The translations under genes were made by a program, and so were the position numbers. Positions 26,825 through 34,844 of a stretch of 34,844 nt of DNA are shown piece after piece. How positions within the stretch are numbered: the stretch's first letter is position 1; every line of letters begins with the position of its first letter. The DNA lies in the IMG/VR virus record IMGVR_UViG_3300032322_001045, positions 1-34,844 of that record; one strand, 5' to 3'. The notes under the pieces were generated by a model. That model was not told the DNA's origin. It saw only the letters and a program-made list of their open reading frames with translations, and did no database searches. Source of the DNA: a virus.

Positions 26825-26992
26825 ATGGACGCTAAGAAAGCTGTACACAAGCACGAACGTGCTATGCACCCCGGCAAGCCCCTCACCAAGATGGCTAAAG
26901 GCGGTAAGACTAACGCTCAGATGCGAGCCATGGGGCGTAATCTGGCAAAGGTCGCCAACCAGAAAAAATCGTCTTTCAAGTACGGGGGCTGA
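26825..26992 (+). CDS. Small basic phage protein, HKHERAMHPGKP type (55 aa)
   Basis: ATG at 26825 after AAAGGACTATC, TGA at 26990-26992, giving 55 residues: MDAKKAVHKHERAMHPGKPL, TKMAKGGKTNAQMRAMGRNL, AKVANQKKSSFKYGG. A clear coding signature that I recognise from environmental tailed phages (VHKHE.AMHPGKP.TK.AKGG). The whole frame is missed at a 60-codon cut-off. Very basic. Its end is 1 base before the next start. Function unknown. Confidence 0.8.
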   Translation: MDAKKAVHKHERAMHPGKPLTKMAKGGKTNAQMRAMGRNLAKVANQKKSSFKYGG

Positions 26993-26993
26993 C

Positions 26994-27287
26994 ATGCCCA
27001 AGTACAGTATGAAGAAAGGTGGCAAAGAGGTCGGCCCCGCGTCGGTCTACGCCCCTCCCCACACCATGGAAGGTGCTAAGATGAACGTCAAGTCTGCGCA
27101 GGATCAGTTCATGCTGAAGGGCAAAGATCCTAACAAGCTGACTGCTGATCAGATGGGGCCGCGCAGTGCTGTTCCTCGTGTCAGTATGGGCGACCCGGCT
27201 GCGGATGACGTCAAGACGACCGGCATGAAGATGCGCGGTACCGGTGCTGCGACTAAAGGTGTTATGTCGAGAGGACCGATGGCGTGA
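26994..27287 (+). CDS. Basic phage protein, MKKGGKEVGPASVYAPP type (97 aa)
   Basis: The ATG at 26994 (MPKYSMKKGGKEVGPASVYA) is preferred because the longer frame to 26859 covers the 55-aa gene. Then GAKMNVKSAQDQFMLKGKDP and the C-terminal KTTGMKMRGTGAATKGVMSR followed by GPMA. The Gly/Lys/Met tail resembles those of the other tiny genes in this region. Conserved but uncharacterised in related phages (recollection). The stop overlaps the GTG start of the next gene (GTGA). Confidence 0.76.
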   Translation: MPKYSMKKGGKEVGPASVYAPPHTMEGAKMNVKSAQDQFMLKGKDPNKLTADQMGPRSAVPRVSMGDPAADDVKTTGMKMRGTGAATKGVMSRGPMA

Positions 27288-27949
27288 ATTACACGCAACT
27301 CTCAGCCGCGCTTGTTGCTTACACAGAGAACACGGGCAGTGATTTTGCTGCGCAGATTCCTGTGTTTGTGCAACAGGCAGAGCAGCGTATCTACAATTCG
27401 GTTCAGTTTCCCTCTTTGCGGAAGAACCAGACCGGTACGCTCTCTACTGCCACGCCTTACTTGTCCGCTCCGAATGATTTTTTGGCGGCGTATTCGTTTG
27501 CCGTGATTGATGCGACTGGGCAGTACAGCTATCTGCTAAATAAGGATGTGAACTTCATCCGTGAGGCGTACCCTGATCCCGCTTCGTCGGGACTTCCAAA
27601 ATACTACGCGCTCTTTGGCCCGACGGTAACTGGCGGAGTGATTGGTACGGATTTGTCGTTCATTCTTTGTCCTAAGCCCGATGCAACTTACACCGTTGAG
27701 CTGCATTACTACTATTATCCAGAGTCTATCGTTACGGCGGGTACGACTTGGTTGGGTGACAACTTTGATTCGGTGTTGCTGTACGGGTCTTTGATGGAAG
27801 CCTACACGTACATGAAAGGCGAGACCGATCTGCTGGCGCTGTACGACGGCAAGTACAAAGAGGCGCTGGCGCTTGCTAAACGTCTGGGTGACGGCATGGA
27901 GCGTCAAGACGCGTATCGCTCTGGTCAGTACAGGCAGAAGGTGACCTGA
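27284..27949 (+). CDS. Head-tail adaptor protein, SU10-type (221 aa)
   Basis: A GTG start at 27284 with GAGAGGA upstream. MNYTQLSAALVAYTENTGSD, then FAAQIPVFVQQAEQRIYNSV (about 20-40) and ADLL-like helices at the C-terminus (GDNFDSVLLYGSLMEAYTYM, then ETDLLALYDGKYKEAL) match the SU10-type adaptor family that joins portal to nozzle in podoviruses. The centre is a beta domain (PKYYALFGPT, VELHYYYYPE). It assembles as a ring under the portal (family knowledge). Overlaps the previous gene by 4 bases. Confidence 0.8.
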   Translation: MNYTQLSAALVAYTENTGSDFAAQIPVFVQQAEQRIYNSVQFPSLRKNQTGTLSTATPYLSAPNDFLAAYSFAVIDATGQYSYLLNKDVNFIREAYPDPASSGLPKYYALFGPTVTGGVIGTDLSFILCPKPDATYTVELHYYYYPESIVTAGTTWLGDNFDSVLLYGSLMEAYTYMKGETDLLALYDGKYKEALALAKRLGDGMERQDAYRSGQYRQKVT

Positions 27950-28374
27950 TGGCTTTCACCGGCAACTACACCTGCAATGTGTTCAAGACGGGGCTGCTGA
28001 ACGCGGACTTTGATTTTACGTCGGATACGTTCTACATCGCACTGTACACAAACACAGCTACGCTCGACGCGAGCACGACGGCGTACACGGCAGTTGGCGA
28101 AGCGTCTGGTGGCAGTTATTCGCCCGGTGGCCTTCTGTTGTCTGTCACACAGACGCCTACTATGGGGCCGTCCAATAGCACCGTTGCGTACATCTCGTTT
28201 GCCGACGCTGTCTGGACTGGTGCGATCACCGCTCGGGGCGCACTGATCTACAAGCCGGGGGCAAATGGTGCCGTCTGTGTACTGGATTTTGGCAACGACA
28301 AGACCTCCCTCAACACCTTCACCGTTCAGTTCCCGCCTGTCAGCAACACATCCGCCATCATTCGTCTGGGGTGA
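27949..28374 (+). CDS. Conserved virion protein, YIALYTNTATLDASTTAY type (141 aa)
   Basis: MAFTGNYTCNVFKTGLLNAD, SDTFYIALYTNTATLDASTT, GGSYSPGGLLLSVTQ and TWTGAITARGALIYKPG-like segments form a compact beta protein. The pattern (DTFkIALYt..A.L...TTaYt...E....Y..GG..L, ITaRGALIY) is common in phage tail/appendage regions and often called a structural protein. The start forms TGATG with the adaptor stop. Exact place in the virion unknown. Confidence 0.78.
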   Translation: MAFTGNYTCNVFKTGLLNADFDFTSDTFYIALYTNTATLDASTTAYTAVGEASGGSYSPGGLLLSVTQTPTMGPSNSTVAYISFADAVWTGAITARGALIYKPGANGAVCVLDFGNDKTSLNTFTVQFPPVSNTSAIIRLG

Positions 28375-28376
28375 CC

Positions 28377-28571
28377 ATGACTTGGACGAACATAAACACG
28401 GACGCTAACGCAAACTGGCAGAATATTAATACCGCAGTTAATCCTAACTGGTCTGGATTTAACATGGCGGGTTACGCTCGCGGCAGTGTGTCTGGCGCGT
28501 GTCTTTGCGAAGTGCCGGTGTCCGGACTAACAGACGTTCCCCCTGACTGGACCGTTATCGAGACCGCATAA
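28377..28571 (+). CDS. Small Trp/Asn-repeat protein (64 aa)
   Basis: The ATG at 28377 (MTWTNINTDANANWQNINTA) after GGGGTGACC; an in-frame GTG at 28371 is possible. Three loose repeats with W-x-N-I or W-x-G-F spacing: TWTNI, NWQNI and NWSGF, about ten residues apart. The rest is MAGYARGSVSGACLCEVPVS and DVPPDWTVIE. Similar W-repeat small proteins lie near tail genes in related phages; no role known. The stop overlaps the next ATG (TAATG). Confidence 0.68.
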   Translation: MTWTNINTDANANWQNINTAVNPNWSGFNMAGYARGSVSGACLCEVPVSGLTDVPPDWTVIETA

Positions 28572-29416
28572 TGCCACTCGCAATTGAAGATCGAGTTCGT
28601 GAGGTTACTAGTACAACAGGCACGGGTGCGGTTACGCTTGCCGGTCCTGTTCTTGGGTATCAAGCGTTTTCCGTTATCGGTAACGGCAACACCACGTACT
28701 ACTGTATCGCCGGGCAACTGACCAACGAGTGGGAAGTCGGACTCGGGACGTATACTGCTTCGACAAACACTCTCGCTCGCACGACGGTCTTTTCGTCCAG
28801 CAATGGTGGGGCGGCGGTACCGTTTTCTACGGGCGTTAAGGATGTGTTCGTTGTCGGCCCCCCGGCGGATCGGTTTGTGGACAACCAAGGCAACTTCGCT
28901 ACGGGGACTTGGGGTATCAGTATCTCGGGGAATGCGGCTACTGCTACCAGTGCTACCACTGCTGGCACGGCTGGGTATGCAACTTTTGCCGGGACTGCTG
29001 AAAACTTGAACGGTGGTGTGATGTTTAACACCAAAGAGAAAGTCACGGTTTCGGCTACAGCGGCTAATGGAACGATTAACTACGACATAGAAACGCAGAG
29101 TGTATTGTTTTACACATCTAACGCTTCTGGAAACTGGACTGTGAATTTTCGTTCTTTTTCGGGAGAGACACTCAATGCCGCGATGTCTGTCGGGCAGTCT
29201 TTCAGCACCGTTTTTATGGTTACGCAAGGTGCGACCCCTTACTACAACACAACGGTGCAAGTGGACGGCACTACTGTAGGGGTTACTACTCGTTGGCAAG
29301 GCGGTGCGCCTACGGCGGGTAACGCTAACAGCGTGGATGTGTACTACTACACGATCATCAAGACTGCAGCTACGCCGACGTACTCTGTGTTCGCTAACCA
29401 AGTACGGTTTGTGTGA
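28571..29416 (+). CDS. Predicted tail appendage/fibre protein (281 aa)
   Basis: MPLAIEDRVREVTSTTGTGA, VTLAGPVLGYQAFSVIGNGN and GTYTASTNTLARTTVFSSSN give the characteristic N-terminus of a beta-rich distal tail protein (D.V.E.t.T.GtG..tL.G), followed by GNAATATSATTAGTAGYATF and a beta domain ending QVRFV. Resembles fibre-region proteins of marine and freshwater podoviruses by pattern. It is coupled to the previous gene by a 1-base overlap. Confidence 0.75.
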   Translation: MPLAIEDRVREVTSTTGTGAVTLAGPVLGYQAFSVIGNGNTTYYCIAGQLTNEWEVGLGTYTASTNTLARTTVFSSSNGGAAVPFSTGVKDVFVVGPPADRFVDNQGNFATGTWGISISGNAATATSATTAGTAGYATFAGTAENLNGGVMFNTKEKVTVSATAANGTINYDIETQSVLFYTSNASGNWTVNFRSFSGETLNAAMSVGQSFSTVFMVTQGATPYYNTTVQVDGTTVGVTTRWQGGAPTAGNANSVDVYYYTIIKTAATPTYSVFANQVRFV

Positions 29417-29417
29417 T

Positions 29418-30113
29418 ATGCCGCTTTCCGCAACCGTTGGCGCTGCCTCTGCTGCTTCTTTCGGTGCGGGCAACACTACCCCCATTTTGACTTTTCAAGC
29501 CGGTACGTTCACAACTACTGATACGTCAAGCCCGTCTTTCTCGATGGCGATTGGCACCGCAGTGCCTTACCGGCGTGTTATTGTTTGTTTAGCTTTTCGG
29601 TTGGATACTAGTACTAACCCAAATTTTCCAACCGTAACAGTGGCGGGCCAAAGCTGTACTAGGGTAACCGGGGTCATACAAGATACGACTACCAGCAACG
29701 TGACCCGCGTTGGTTCTGCTATTTATTTGACCGATGCCGATGTCACATCGGGTACTACTGCCACCGTGGCTATATCTCGCTCCGGCACCCTATTCACCAG
29801 AACCTTTGCTGCCACATACAGTATCGTCAAAAACAACCCGCTCGTTGCGGTCAATACGCAGGCACAGTTAGCAAACCCAACTACGTTCACTTCGCCTAAA
29901 CAGGCGAGCCAAGTAGGTGTTGCAGTAGGTGGAGCGGGCACTTTGAGCACCCTCACTTCTTTCAGCCTTACCGGCGCAGTGACGTCAAACTATAACTCTG
30001 GTGTTCAGGAGTTTGGGGGGCTAGTGACCGGTGTTGCCGGGACTGGTAACATCACGTACACCTCTGTGGGTACAAGCGCATCCATGTACGCACTTCTTGC
30101 TGTTTGGAGATAA
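29418..30113 (+). CDS. Predicted tail fibre-associated protein (231 aa)
   Basis: The ATG at 29418 (MPLSATVGAASAASFGAGNT) lies 1 base after the previous stop; the upstream extension is out of pattern. Thr/Ser/Ala/Gly-rich, all beta in appearance (YRRVIVCLAFRLDTS, TPTVTVAGQSC-like, TRTFAATYSIVKNNPLVAV), ends SMYALLAVWR. No motif for an enzyme. Possibly a fibre shaft or receptor-binding accessory, inferred from its neighbours. Its start sequence MPLSA/MPLAI resembles that of the preceding gene. Confidence 0.68.
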   Translation: MPLSATVGAASAASFGAGNTTPILTFQAGTFTTTDTSSPSFSMAIGTAVPYRRVIVCLAFRLDTSTNPNFPTVTVAGQSCTRVTGVIQDTTTSNVTRVGSAIYLTDADVTSGTTATVAISRSGTLFTRTFAATYSIVKNNPLVAVNTQAQLANPTTFTSPKQASQVGVAVGGAGTLSTLTSFSLTGAVTSNYNSGVQEFGGLVTGVAGTGNITYTSVGTSASMYALLAVWR

Positions 30114-30116
30114 AGA

Positions 30117-31664
30117 ATGCCCACGCAATACACATCCCTTCTTGGTCTGGCTAAGCCGCAAACGGGCGAGCTTAGCGGGACGTGGGGCACGACGGTCAAC
30201 GAATATATCACTGACTATCTTGACGCTGCCGTAGCGGGTGCGCAGGTTATCAGTGGGGCGCAGACGGCGGTCACGCTCTCGACGACTAACGGCAGTGCGC
30301 TTGTACAGGCGGGGGCGGCTGCGGCAGGTTCATCCCAGTACGCGATTATTCGGTGCACGGGTAATCCTGCGAGTCAGTTGACTGTCACCGCTCCTGCGGC
30401 CAGCAAAGTCTATCTCGTCATCAACGCCACCTCCACCAATCAGTCCGTCAAGCTGGTTGGAGCGGGCCCGACCACTGGCGTGACCGTTGCGGCGGCTCAA
30501 GCAGCGTTGCTTGCTTGGAGTGGTACGGATTTTGTACTGATTGCTACGACTGATGTGTCAAAGCTAAGTGGGGTGTTGCCAGTAGCAAATGGTGGCACGG
30601 GTATAACTTCTTTTGGTACAGGCGTAGCCACTGCGCTTGGACAGAACGTCACGGGGTCTGGCGGGATCGTACTTGCTACGTCACCAACGATCACTACGCC
30701 TACGCTTGCTACGCCCTCTGTAACCGGGCAACTGACAGCGGCTGCAGGTGCTGTTGGAGCCCCGGCAATCACGACAACCGGAGACCTTAACACCGGTATT
30801 TTTTTCCCCGCTGCTGACACCATCGCGTTTTCAGAGGGCGGTGTTGAATCGCTGCGGATCGACGCCGTAGGTAACGTGGGAATTGGGACGAGTTCTCCGG
30901 TAAGCGCTTTACAAGTTGCAAAGGGCGAAATTCGAGGGGGAGGTGCTAGTTTAATAGAGAGTTTACAATTAATTGGGGGATCATCCGGTACCAATAATCA
31001 AATTCTTGTTAGTGGAAGTTCTGCCCTATTTGCACCTAACTCAATTTTGTTTTACACAAATAACGCAGAAAGCGTGCGTATCGACTCCTCTGGCAACGTA
31101 GGGATTGGGGGCATTACCACACCTCTTAGTCGCCTTGACGTTTTAACAGCCGGAGGAAATTGTCTTGGCACTTTTAGAAACGGCACAACGACAGCGCAAG
31201 TCGGAGTAACGTCTTCAGGTGGCGGGCAAGCGTATTTTGGTTCAACAACAAACCACCTGACGCGGTTGATCCAAAACGGAACAACACAGTTCCAAATAAG
31301 CACAACAGGTCTTGTGCAAATGGATAACGGCTACGGGTCGTTAGCAACCTTTTACGGCTGCCGCGCTTGGATTAACTTCAATGGTACGGCGGTAATTAGT
31401 CCTGCATCGATGACCGGAGTGCGCGCTAGCGGCAACGTGAGCAGCGTACTGGATAACGGTACGGGCGACTACACAATCAATTTTACTAACGCTATGCCGG
31501 ATGTCAACTACGCGGTCGTGGGGACGGCGATGCTAACAAACGAGATTATTGTGACCACGCCCGGTACGATTGCGTACAACACTGGCTCAATTCGCATCGG
31601 AACTCGCGGTGGAGCGGGTGGCCTAGCGGACCCCACCTACGTTAACCTAGCCGTTTTTAGGTGA
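30117..31664 (+). CDS. Tail fibre protein, receptor-binding candidate (515 aa)
   Basis: N-terminal head MPTQYTSLLGLAKPQTGELS, GTWGTTVNEYITDYLD (1-36), then a beta domain, LPVANGGTGITSFGTGVATA (about 155-175), and repeated units ESLRIDAVGNVGIGTSSP (about 243-260) and ESVRIDSSGNVGIGGITTP (about 318-336), the familiar fibre shaft repeat. The C-terminal domain has NVSSVLDNGTGDYTINFTNA, MPDVNYAVVGTA and YVNLAVFR, as in phage fibre tips. It probably binds the host surface. It starts 3 bases after the previous stop. Confidence 0.82.
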   Translation: MPTQYTSLLGLAKPQTGELSGTWGTTVNEYITDYLDAAVAGAQVISGAQTAVTLSTTNGSALVQAGAAAAGSSQYAIIRCTGNPASQLTVTAPAASKVYLVINATSTNQSVKLVGAGPTTGVTVAAAQAALLAWSGTDFVLIATTDVSKLSGVLPVANGGTGITSFGTGVATALGQNVTGSGGIVLATSPTITTPTLATPSVTGQLTAAAGAVGAPAITTTGDLNTGIFFPAADTIAFSEGGVESLRIDAVGNVGIGTSSPVSALQVAKGEIRGGGASLIESLQLIGGSSGTNNQILVSGSSALFAPNSILFYTNNAESVRIDSSGNVGIGGITTPLSRLDVLTAGGNCLGTFRNGTTTAQVGVTSSGGGQAYFGSTTNHLTRLIQNGTTQFQISTTGLVQMDNGYGSLATFYGCRAWINFNGTAVISPASMTGVRASGNVSSVLDNGTGDYTINFTNAMPDVNYAVVGTAMLTNEIIVTTPGTIAYNTGSIRIGTRGGAGGLADPTYVNLAVFR

Positions 31665-31669
31665 TCAAC

Positions 31670-31915
31670 ATGAAAGATCTAATTATATTTTCGATGCCAG
31701 AAGGCGGTGTGGTTGTCGTACATCCCACTGGCGAACTGCCGATTGAGGTGGTCGCCCGTAAAGATGTGCCACAGGGTATCCCGTACAAATTCATCAATGC
31801 GGCTGACGTACCTACTGACCGGACGTTCAGGAACGCTTGGGTGGCCGAGCCATTTGAGCCGGACGGGTACGGCGACCCGGATGGATACTGGAGTGAGCAA
31901 AATGATCAAAGTTGA
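31670..31915 (+). CDS. Small protein downstream of tail fibre (81 aa)
   Basis: The ATG at 31670 after AGGTGATCAAC (MKDLIIFSMPEGGVVVVHPT) is preferred to a GTG at 31661. The sequence has a short strand-rich start, then DVPTDRTFRNAWVAEPF near residues 46-62. The DR.FR.AW pattern is common in small genes next to fibre genes, sometimes described as fibre-assembly or chaperone-like (recollection; not proven). It overlaps the next gene by 14 bases. Confidence 0.72.
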   Translation: MKDLIIFSMPEGGVVVVHPTGELPIEVVARKDVPQGIPYKFINAADVPTDRTFRNAWVAEPFEPDGYGDPDGYWSEQNDQS

Positions 31916-32132
31916 TCTTGGTAAGGCGCGGCTCATCGCGCATGAACGCCGCCGTGCAGCCCGAGAAAAAGAGTTTGCGCCGCTTGACGACATCATCGCC
32001 AAGCAGATCCCCGGCAAGTCCGCGCAGGAAGCTGAAGCTGAGCGCCAAAAGATCCGCGACAAGTACGCCGCCATACAGACTGCGATTAATGCAGCTCAGA
32101 CGCCCGACGAGATTAAAGCCGCTCTGGGTTAA
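31902..32132 (+). CDS. Small charged helical protein (76 aa)
   Basis: The ATG at 31902 after GGAGTGAGCAAA (MIKVDLGKARLIAHERRRAA). Basic helix, then REKEFAPLDDIIAKQIPGKS, a charged helix (EAEAERQKIRDKYAAIQTAI) and TPDEIKAALG. The KA..IAH..RR..RE.EFAP.D..I..QIPG pattern recurs near tail genes of environmental phages. It may pair with the preceding gene as a fibre-assembly or stem component (inference). Confidence 0.73.
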   Translation: MIKVDLGKARLIAHERRRAAREKEFAPLDDIIAKQIPGKSAQEAEAERQKIRDKYAAIQTAINAAQTPDEIKAALG

Positions 32133-32134
32133 TC

Positions 32135-34264
32135 ATGCCGCTCAAAAAAGTCATATTCAAAGCCGGGGTCAACCGCGAGAACACGCGGTACACCACTGAG
32201 GGTGGGTGGTATGACTGCGACAAGATTCGTTTTCGTCAGGGCAATCCCGAAACGCTTGGCGGTTGGGAGCCGTACTCGCTCACCACGTTTCAAGGTGTGT
32301 GTCGCTCCCTTGGCACATGGGTTACGCTAAACAACGAGAACTTGGTTGGTGTCGGAACAAACCTGAAGTTCTATATCGAGAATGGTGGCGCGTACTACAA
32401 CATCACACCGATTCGTGAAACGGCAACCATCAACACCAACCCGTTTGCATTGACCGCTTCAACGACGGTTACGGTTACTGACACAAATCACGGGTGCTCG
32501 ACAGGCGACTTCGTTACTTTTAGCGGAGCTGTCAATATTGGTGGTGCGGGCACAAACGTGACGGCGGCAGTACTCAACCAAGAGTTCCAAGTTACTGTTC
32601 TGACGGCTAACACCTACACGATCACAATTTCGGTCACGCCCAACGCCACGGCTATTGCGGGTTCTCCGGGCGGAGGTGGTGCAGTTGTAGCTGCATATCA
32701 GCTTAACGTCGGTCCTGCCTTTGCCGTGCCGCTAACAGGCTGGGGTGCTGGAACGTGGAGTAGCGGTACGTGGGGCAGCACAACTTCTTCGCTGCCCTCG
32801 GTTATCCGTCTGTGGAACCAGCAGAACTACGGTGAAGATTTGGTCTACGGCCCTCGAGGCGGCGGCATCTACTACTGGGATGCGACGACGGGCTTGACTG
32901 TTCCGGGGGTTTTGCTCAGCTCGTTGGGTGGTACTGTAACCTTTACGACGTCCAGTCCGACCGTTGCCACCTTCACGAAAGCGCTGACAGAAGGTACTGC
33001 CGTTCAGTTCTCAGTCTCTTCTGGCGGCACGCTGCCAACCGGCATTAGTGCGGCCACCACTTACTATTTGTTTAACGTCCTTGGGTTGACGGCAAATCTG
33101 ATTGACGCTGCAGGCAATTTGATTAACGTGACCGGTGCGGGTAGTGGCACCTTCTCGATCTCTTTGCTGGTTGATGTGCCGACGGCGCAGAACTACCTTG
33201 TAGTTTCTGACACTAGTCGTTTTGTTTTTGCGATGGGCTGTAACGATTACGGCGCGACAACACTTGATCCGATGCTGATTCGTTGGTCTGATCAAGATAA
33301 CGTACTGCAGTGGACGCCCGACGCCACCAATCAAGCGGGATCAATTCGACTCTCAAAAGGCTCCGAGATCGTAACCGCCTTGCAGACACGACAAGAGATC
33401 GTCGTGTTTACCGACTCCAGCGTTTACAGCTTGCAGTATCTTGGACCGTCGGTTGTTTGGGGAAGCCAGATTCTAGGCGACAACATATCGATCTCGGGAC
33501 CGAATGCTGCCACGATTGGATCCGGCGTTATCTACTGGATGGGGGTGGATAAGTTCTACACCTATGACGGACGTGTGCAAACGCTTAGCTGCGATGTGCG
33601 ACGCTATGTGTTTGGAGACTTCAATCTGGACCAGCGGGGACAAGTGTTTGCCGGAACGAACGAGGCGTTCAACGAGGTATGGTGGCTGTACTGTTCTTCG
33701 GGGTCTAACTATCCTGACCGGTATGTCATCTACAACTATCTGGAGCGTGTCTGGTATTACGGCACTTTGAGTCGTTCGGCATGGCTTGACTCGGGGCTGT
33801 TGGCGTACCCGTATGCTACGACGTACGATTCGACTACGCAGACCGGGCGTTTGATTACGCACGAGAACGGAATCAACGATAATACGGACGGGACCACACT
33901 ACCAATCAACGCATACATCTCGTCGTCCGAGTTTGATATCGGTGACGGGCACAACTTTGGTTTTGTGTGGCGTGTGTTGCCCGATCTGACGTTTAACAAC
34001 TCTACGCTTTCACCAACGCTGGCTAGTCCGCAAGTAACGATGACGTTGCGAGCGTTGTACAACTCCGGCTCAGGTCAGATTGATTCGGCAAGCGGTGTCG
34101 TTGCGCAAGGCGCGTCATACGTCATCACAGAAGAATTTACGGGCCAGATCTATACCCGTGTGCGGGGACGGCAGATGATCTTTGAGATTTCATCTGATCA
34201 GATCAATACTTGCTGGCAGCTTGGTGCACCACGAATCGACATCAAACCGGACGGCAGGCGCTAA
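32135..34264 (+). CDS. Predicted tail nozzle/stabilisation protein (709 aa)
   Basis: The start MPLKKVIFKAGVNRENTRYT with EGGWYDCDKIRFRQGNPETL and GGWEPYS (1-47) is typical of the P22 gp10-like/stabilisation proteins. A beta module T-VTVTDTNHGCSTGD...NQEFQVTVL (about 107-168) and a second (TGISAATTYYLFNVLGLTAN, about 300-320) are inserted. Then a propeller-like section (RQEIVVFTDSSVYSLQYLGP, MGVDKFYTYDGRVQTLSCDV, NEAFNEVWWLY) ends in IYTRVRGRQMIFEISSD. It likely closes the portal channel and holds the packaged DNA. Confidence 0.78.
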   Translation: MPLKKVIFKAGVNRENTRYTTEGGWYDCDKIRFRQGNPETLGGWEPYSLTTFQGVCRSLGTWVTLNNENLVGVGTNLKFYIENGGAYYNITPIRETATINTNPFALTASTTVTVTDTNHGCSTGDFVTFSGAVNIGGAGTNVTAAVLNQEFQVTVLTANTYTITISVTPNATAIAGSPGGGGAVVAAYQLNVGPAFAVPLTGWGAGTWSSGTWGSTTSSLPSVIRLWNQQNYGEDLVYGPRGGGIYYWDATTGLTVPGVLLSSLGGTVTFTTSSPTVATFTKALTEGTAVQFSVSSGGTLPTGISAATTYYLFNVLGLTANLIDAAGNLINVTGAGSGTFSISLLVDVPTAQNYLVVSDTSRFVFAMGCNDYGATTLDPMLIRWSDQDNVLQWTPDATNQAGSIRLSKGSEIVTALQTRQEIVVFTDSSVYSLQYLGPSVVWGSQILGDNISISGPNAATIGSGVIYWMGVDKFYTYDGRVQTLSCDVRRYVFGDFNLDQRGQVFAGTNEAFNEVWWLYCSSGSNYPDRYVIYNYLERVWYYGTLSRSAWLDSGLLAYPYATTYDSTTQTGRLITHENGINDNTDGTTLPINAYISSSEFDIGDGHNFGFVWRVLPDLTFNNSTLSPTLASPQVTMTLRALYNSGSGQIDSASGVVAQGASYVITEEFTGQIYTRVRGRQMIFEISSDQINTCWQLGAPRIDIKPDGRR

Positions 34265-34265
34265 G

Positions 34266-34844
34266 ATGACGCTGATTGTCACGACCGATTATGAAATTGA
34301 CAACGTCGCCGCGCCTAACCTGCCGCTAGCGCCGCCGCAGTGGGATCCGCGTTTTCAGGATCAGTACAGCAATGTGCTGCGTCTGTACTTCAACCGTCTT
34401 GACGCATTCATCGCAAAACTTATGGCAACCTCCACACCTCTGCCGATTTCAGGTTCGGTCACGCTGCCCGCTGTGGGGTACGACGCGTTTGGTCGTTTGC
34501 GCGTCAGTGAGCCGTACACCCTGTTCGATAGTCAGAACCGCTACGCTGCTGACAATCAGTTTGATGTTGCCACGACCGGCACTGGCACAACCACATTCCT
34601 TTCCAATGAGGCAACAGTCAAGATGGAAGTCACTGGAGCCGGTGTCGGCTCTGTGACCCGTCAGTCTTATCGCTCTTTTCCCTATCAGCCGGGTAAGGGT
34701 CTTTTGCTGCTTGCGACTTTCGTGATGGACTCCAGCACCAGCGTCAATTTGACGCAGAGCGTGGGTTACTTCAACGCCAGCAACGGGGTGTTTTTTAAGC
34801 GCACCGGGTCAACCAACTCGTTTGTGCTGCGCTCCAGTTCCACC
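34266..34844 (+). CDS. Virion appendage protein, cut by window end
   Basis: The ATG at 34266, 1 base after the nozzle gene, begins MTLIVTTDYEIDNVAAPNLP; 193 codons are visible with no stop. Seen: PPQWDPRFQDQYSNVLRLYF (24-43), YDAFGRLRVSEPYTLFDSQN (71-90), RQSYRSFPYQPGKGLLL (131-147) and VGYFNASNGVFFKRTGSTN (165-183). The last three match landmarks in the 959-aa protein at 18852 in the same order, so it is a paralogue without the inserted beta modules. Probably a tail or appendage protein. Confidence 0.78.
   Translation, partial: MTLIVTTDYEIDNVAAPNLPLAPPQWDPRFQDQYSNVLRLYFNRLDAFIAKLMATSTPLPISGSVTLPAVGYDAFGRLRVSEPYTLFDSQNRYAADNQFDVATTGTGTTTFLSNEATVKMEVTGAGVGSVTRQSYRSFPYQPGKGLLLLATFVMDSSTSVNLTQSVGYFNASNGVFFKRTGSTNSFVLRSSST

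Noticed and set aside
1-34844. Search for integrase, repressor, tRNA, CRISPR array, transposase, anti-CRISPR or defence genes
   Set aside because: None could be recognised. Absence is by eye only; tRNAscan-SE and profile searches would be needed to be sure.

Overview
The window is part of a tailed double-stranded DNA phage genome of about 55% GC by eye. No integrase, repressor, tRNA, CRISPR array or bacterial housekeeping gene was seen. The virion genes point to a short-tailed (podovirus-like) particle. There is a P22-type portal, a gpT-like capsid protein, two adaptor-like proteins and a large stabilisation/nozzle-like protein, but no tape-measure, sheath or tube genes inside the window. The GH108 endolysin suggests a Gram-negative host (inference). 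The window is cut at both ends: a small leftward gene is open at base 1 and a tail gene is open at base 34844.

Bases 1-9271 carry about 23 small genes, all leftward. They include a DUF932 protein, a GP88-like cysteine-rich protein, a zinc-finger protein and several tiny membrane proteins; most have no recognisable function. From about 3.4 to 9.3 kb the spacers are built to a pattern: a dyad-symmetric stem-loop (core GGGAC-N3/4-GTCCC, eleven copies) and/or a GGGGGC...GCCCCC stem-loop, often a T-run, then a strong AGGAGA ribosome site. Two neighbouring spacers also hold complete type II hammerhead self-cleaving ribozymes on the transcribed strand, at 8372-8423 and 8737-8786. They flank a single 87-codon gene. 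Their cores are identical and their helices differ by compensatory changes. They should excise a 365-nt mRNA whose two ends could re-form a hammerhead across the junction, so circularisation is conceivable. This is the most exciting feature of the window.

Bases 9272-9670 are a divergent control region with a leftward extended -10 promoter, a C-rich tract and a weaker rightward promoter.

Bases 9671-34844 are all rightward: small and large terminase, P22-type portal, a GroES-like co-chaperonin, scaffold, capsid and decoration proteins, a terminator, a possible pseudoknot leader, a large appendage protein, and a lysis cassette (GH108 endolysin plus three small membrane proteins). Then come a run of tiny Lys/Gly-rich proteins sharing C-terminal motifs, adaptor and zinc-ribbon proteins, tail fibres, a tail nozzle/stabilisation protein, and a truncated appendage protein that is a paralogue of the one at 18852. 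Most of these genes overlap or nearly touch, indicating translational coupling.
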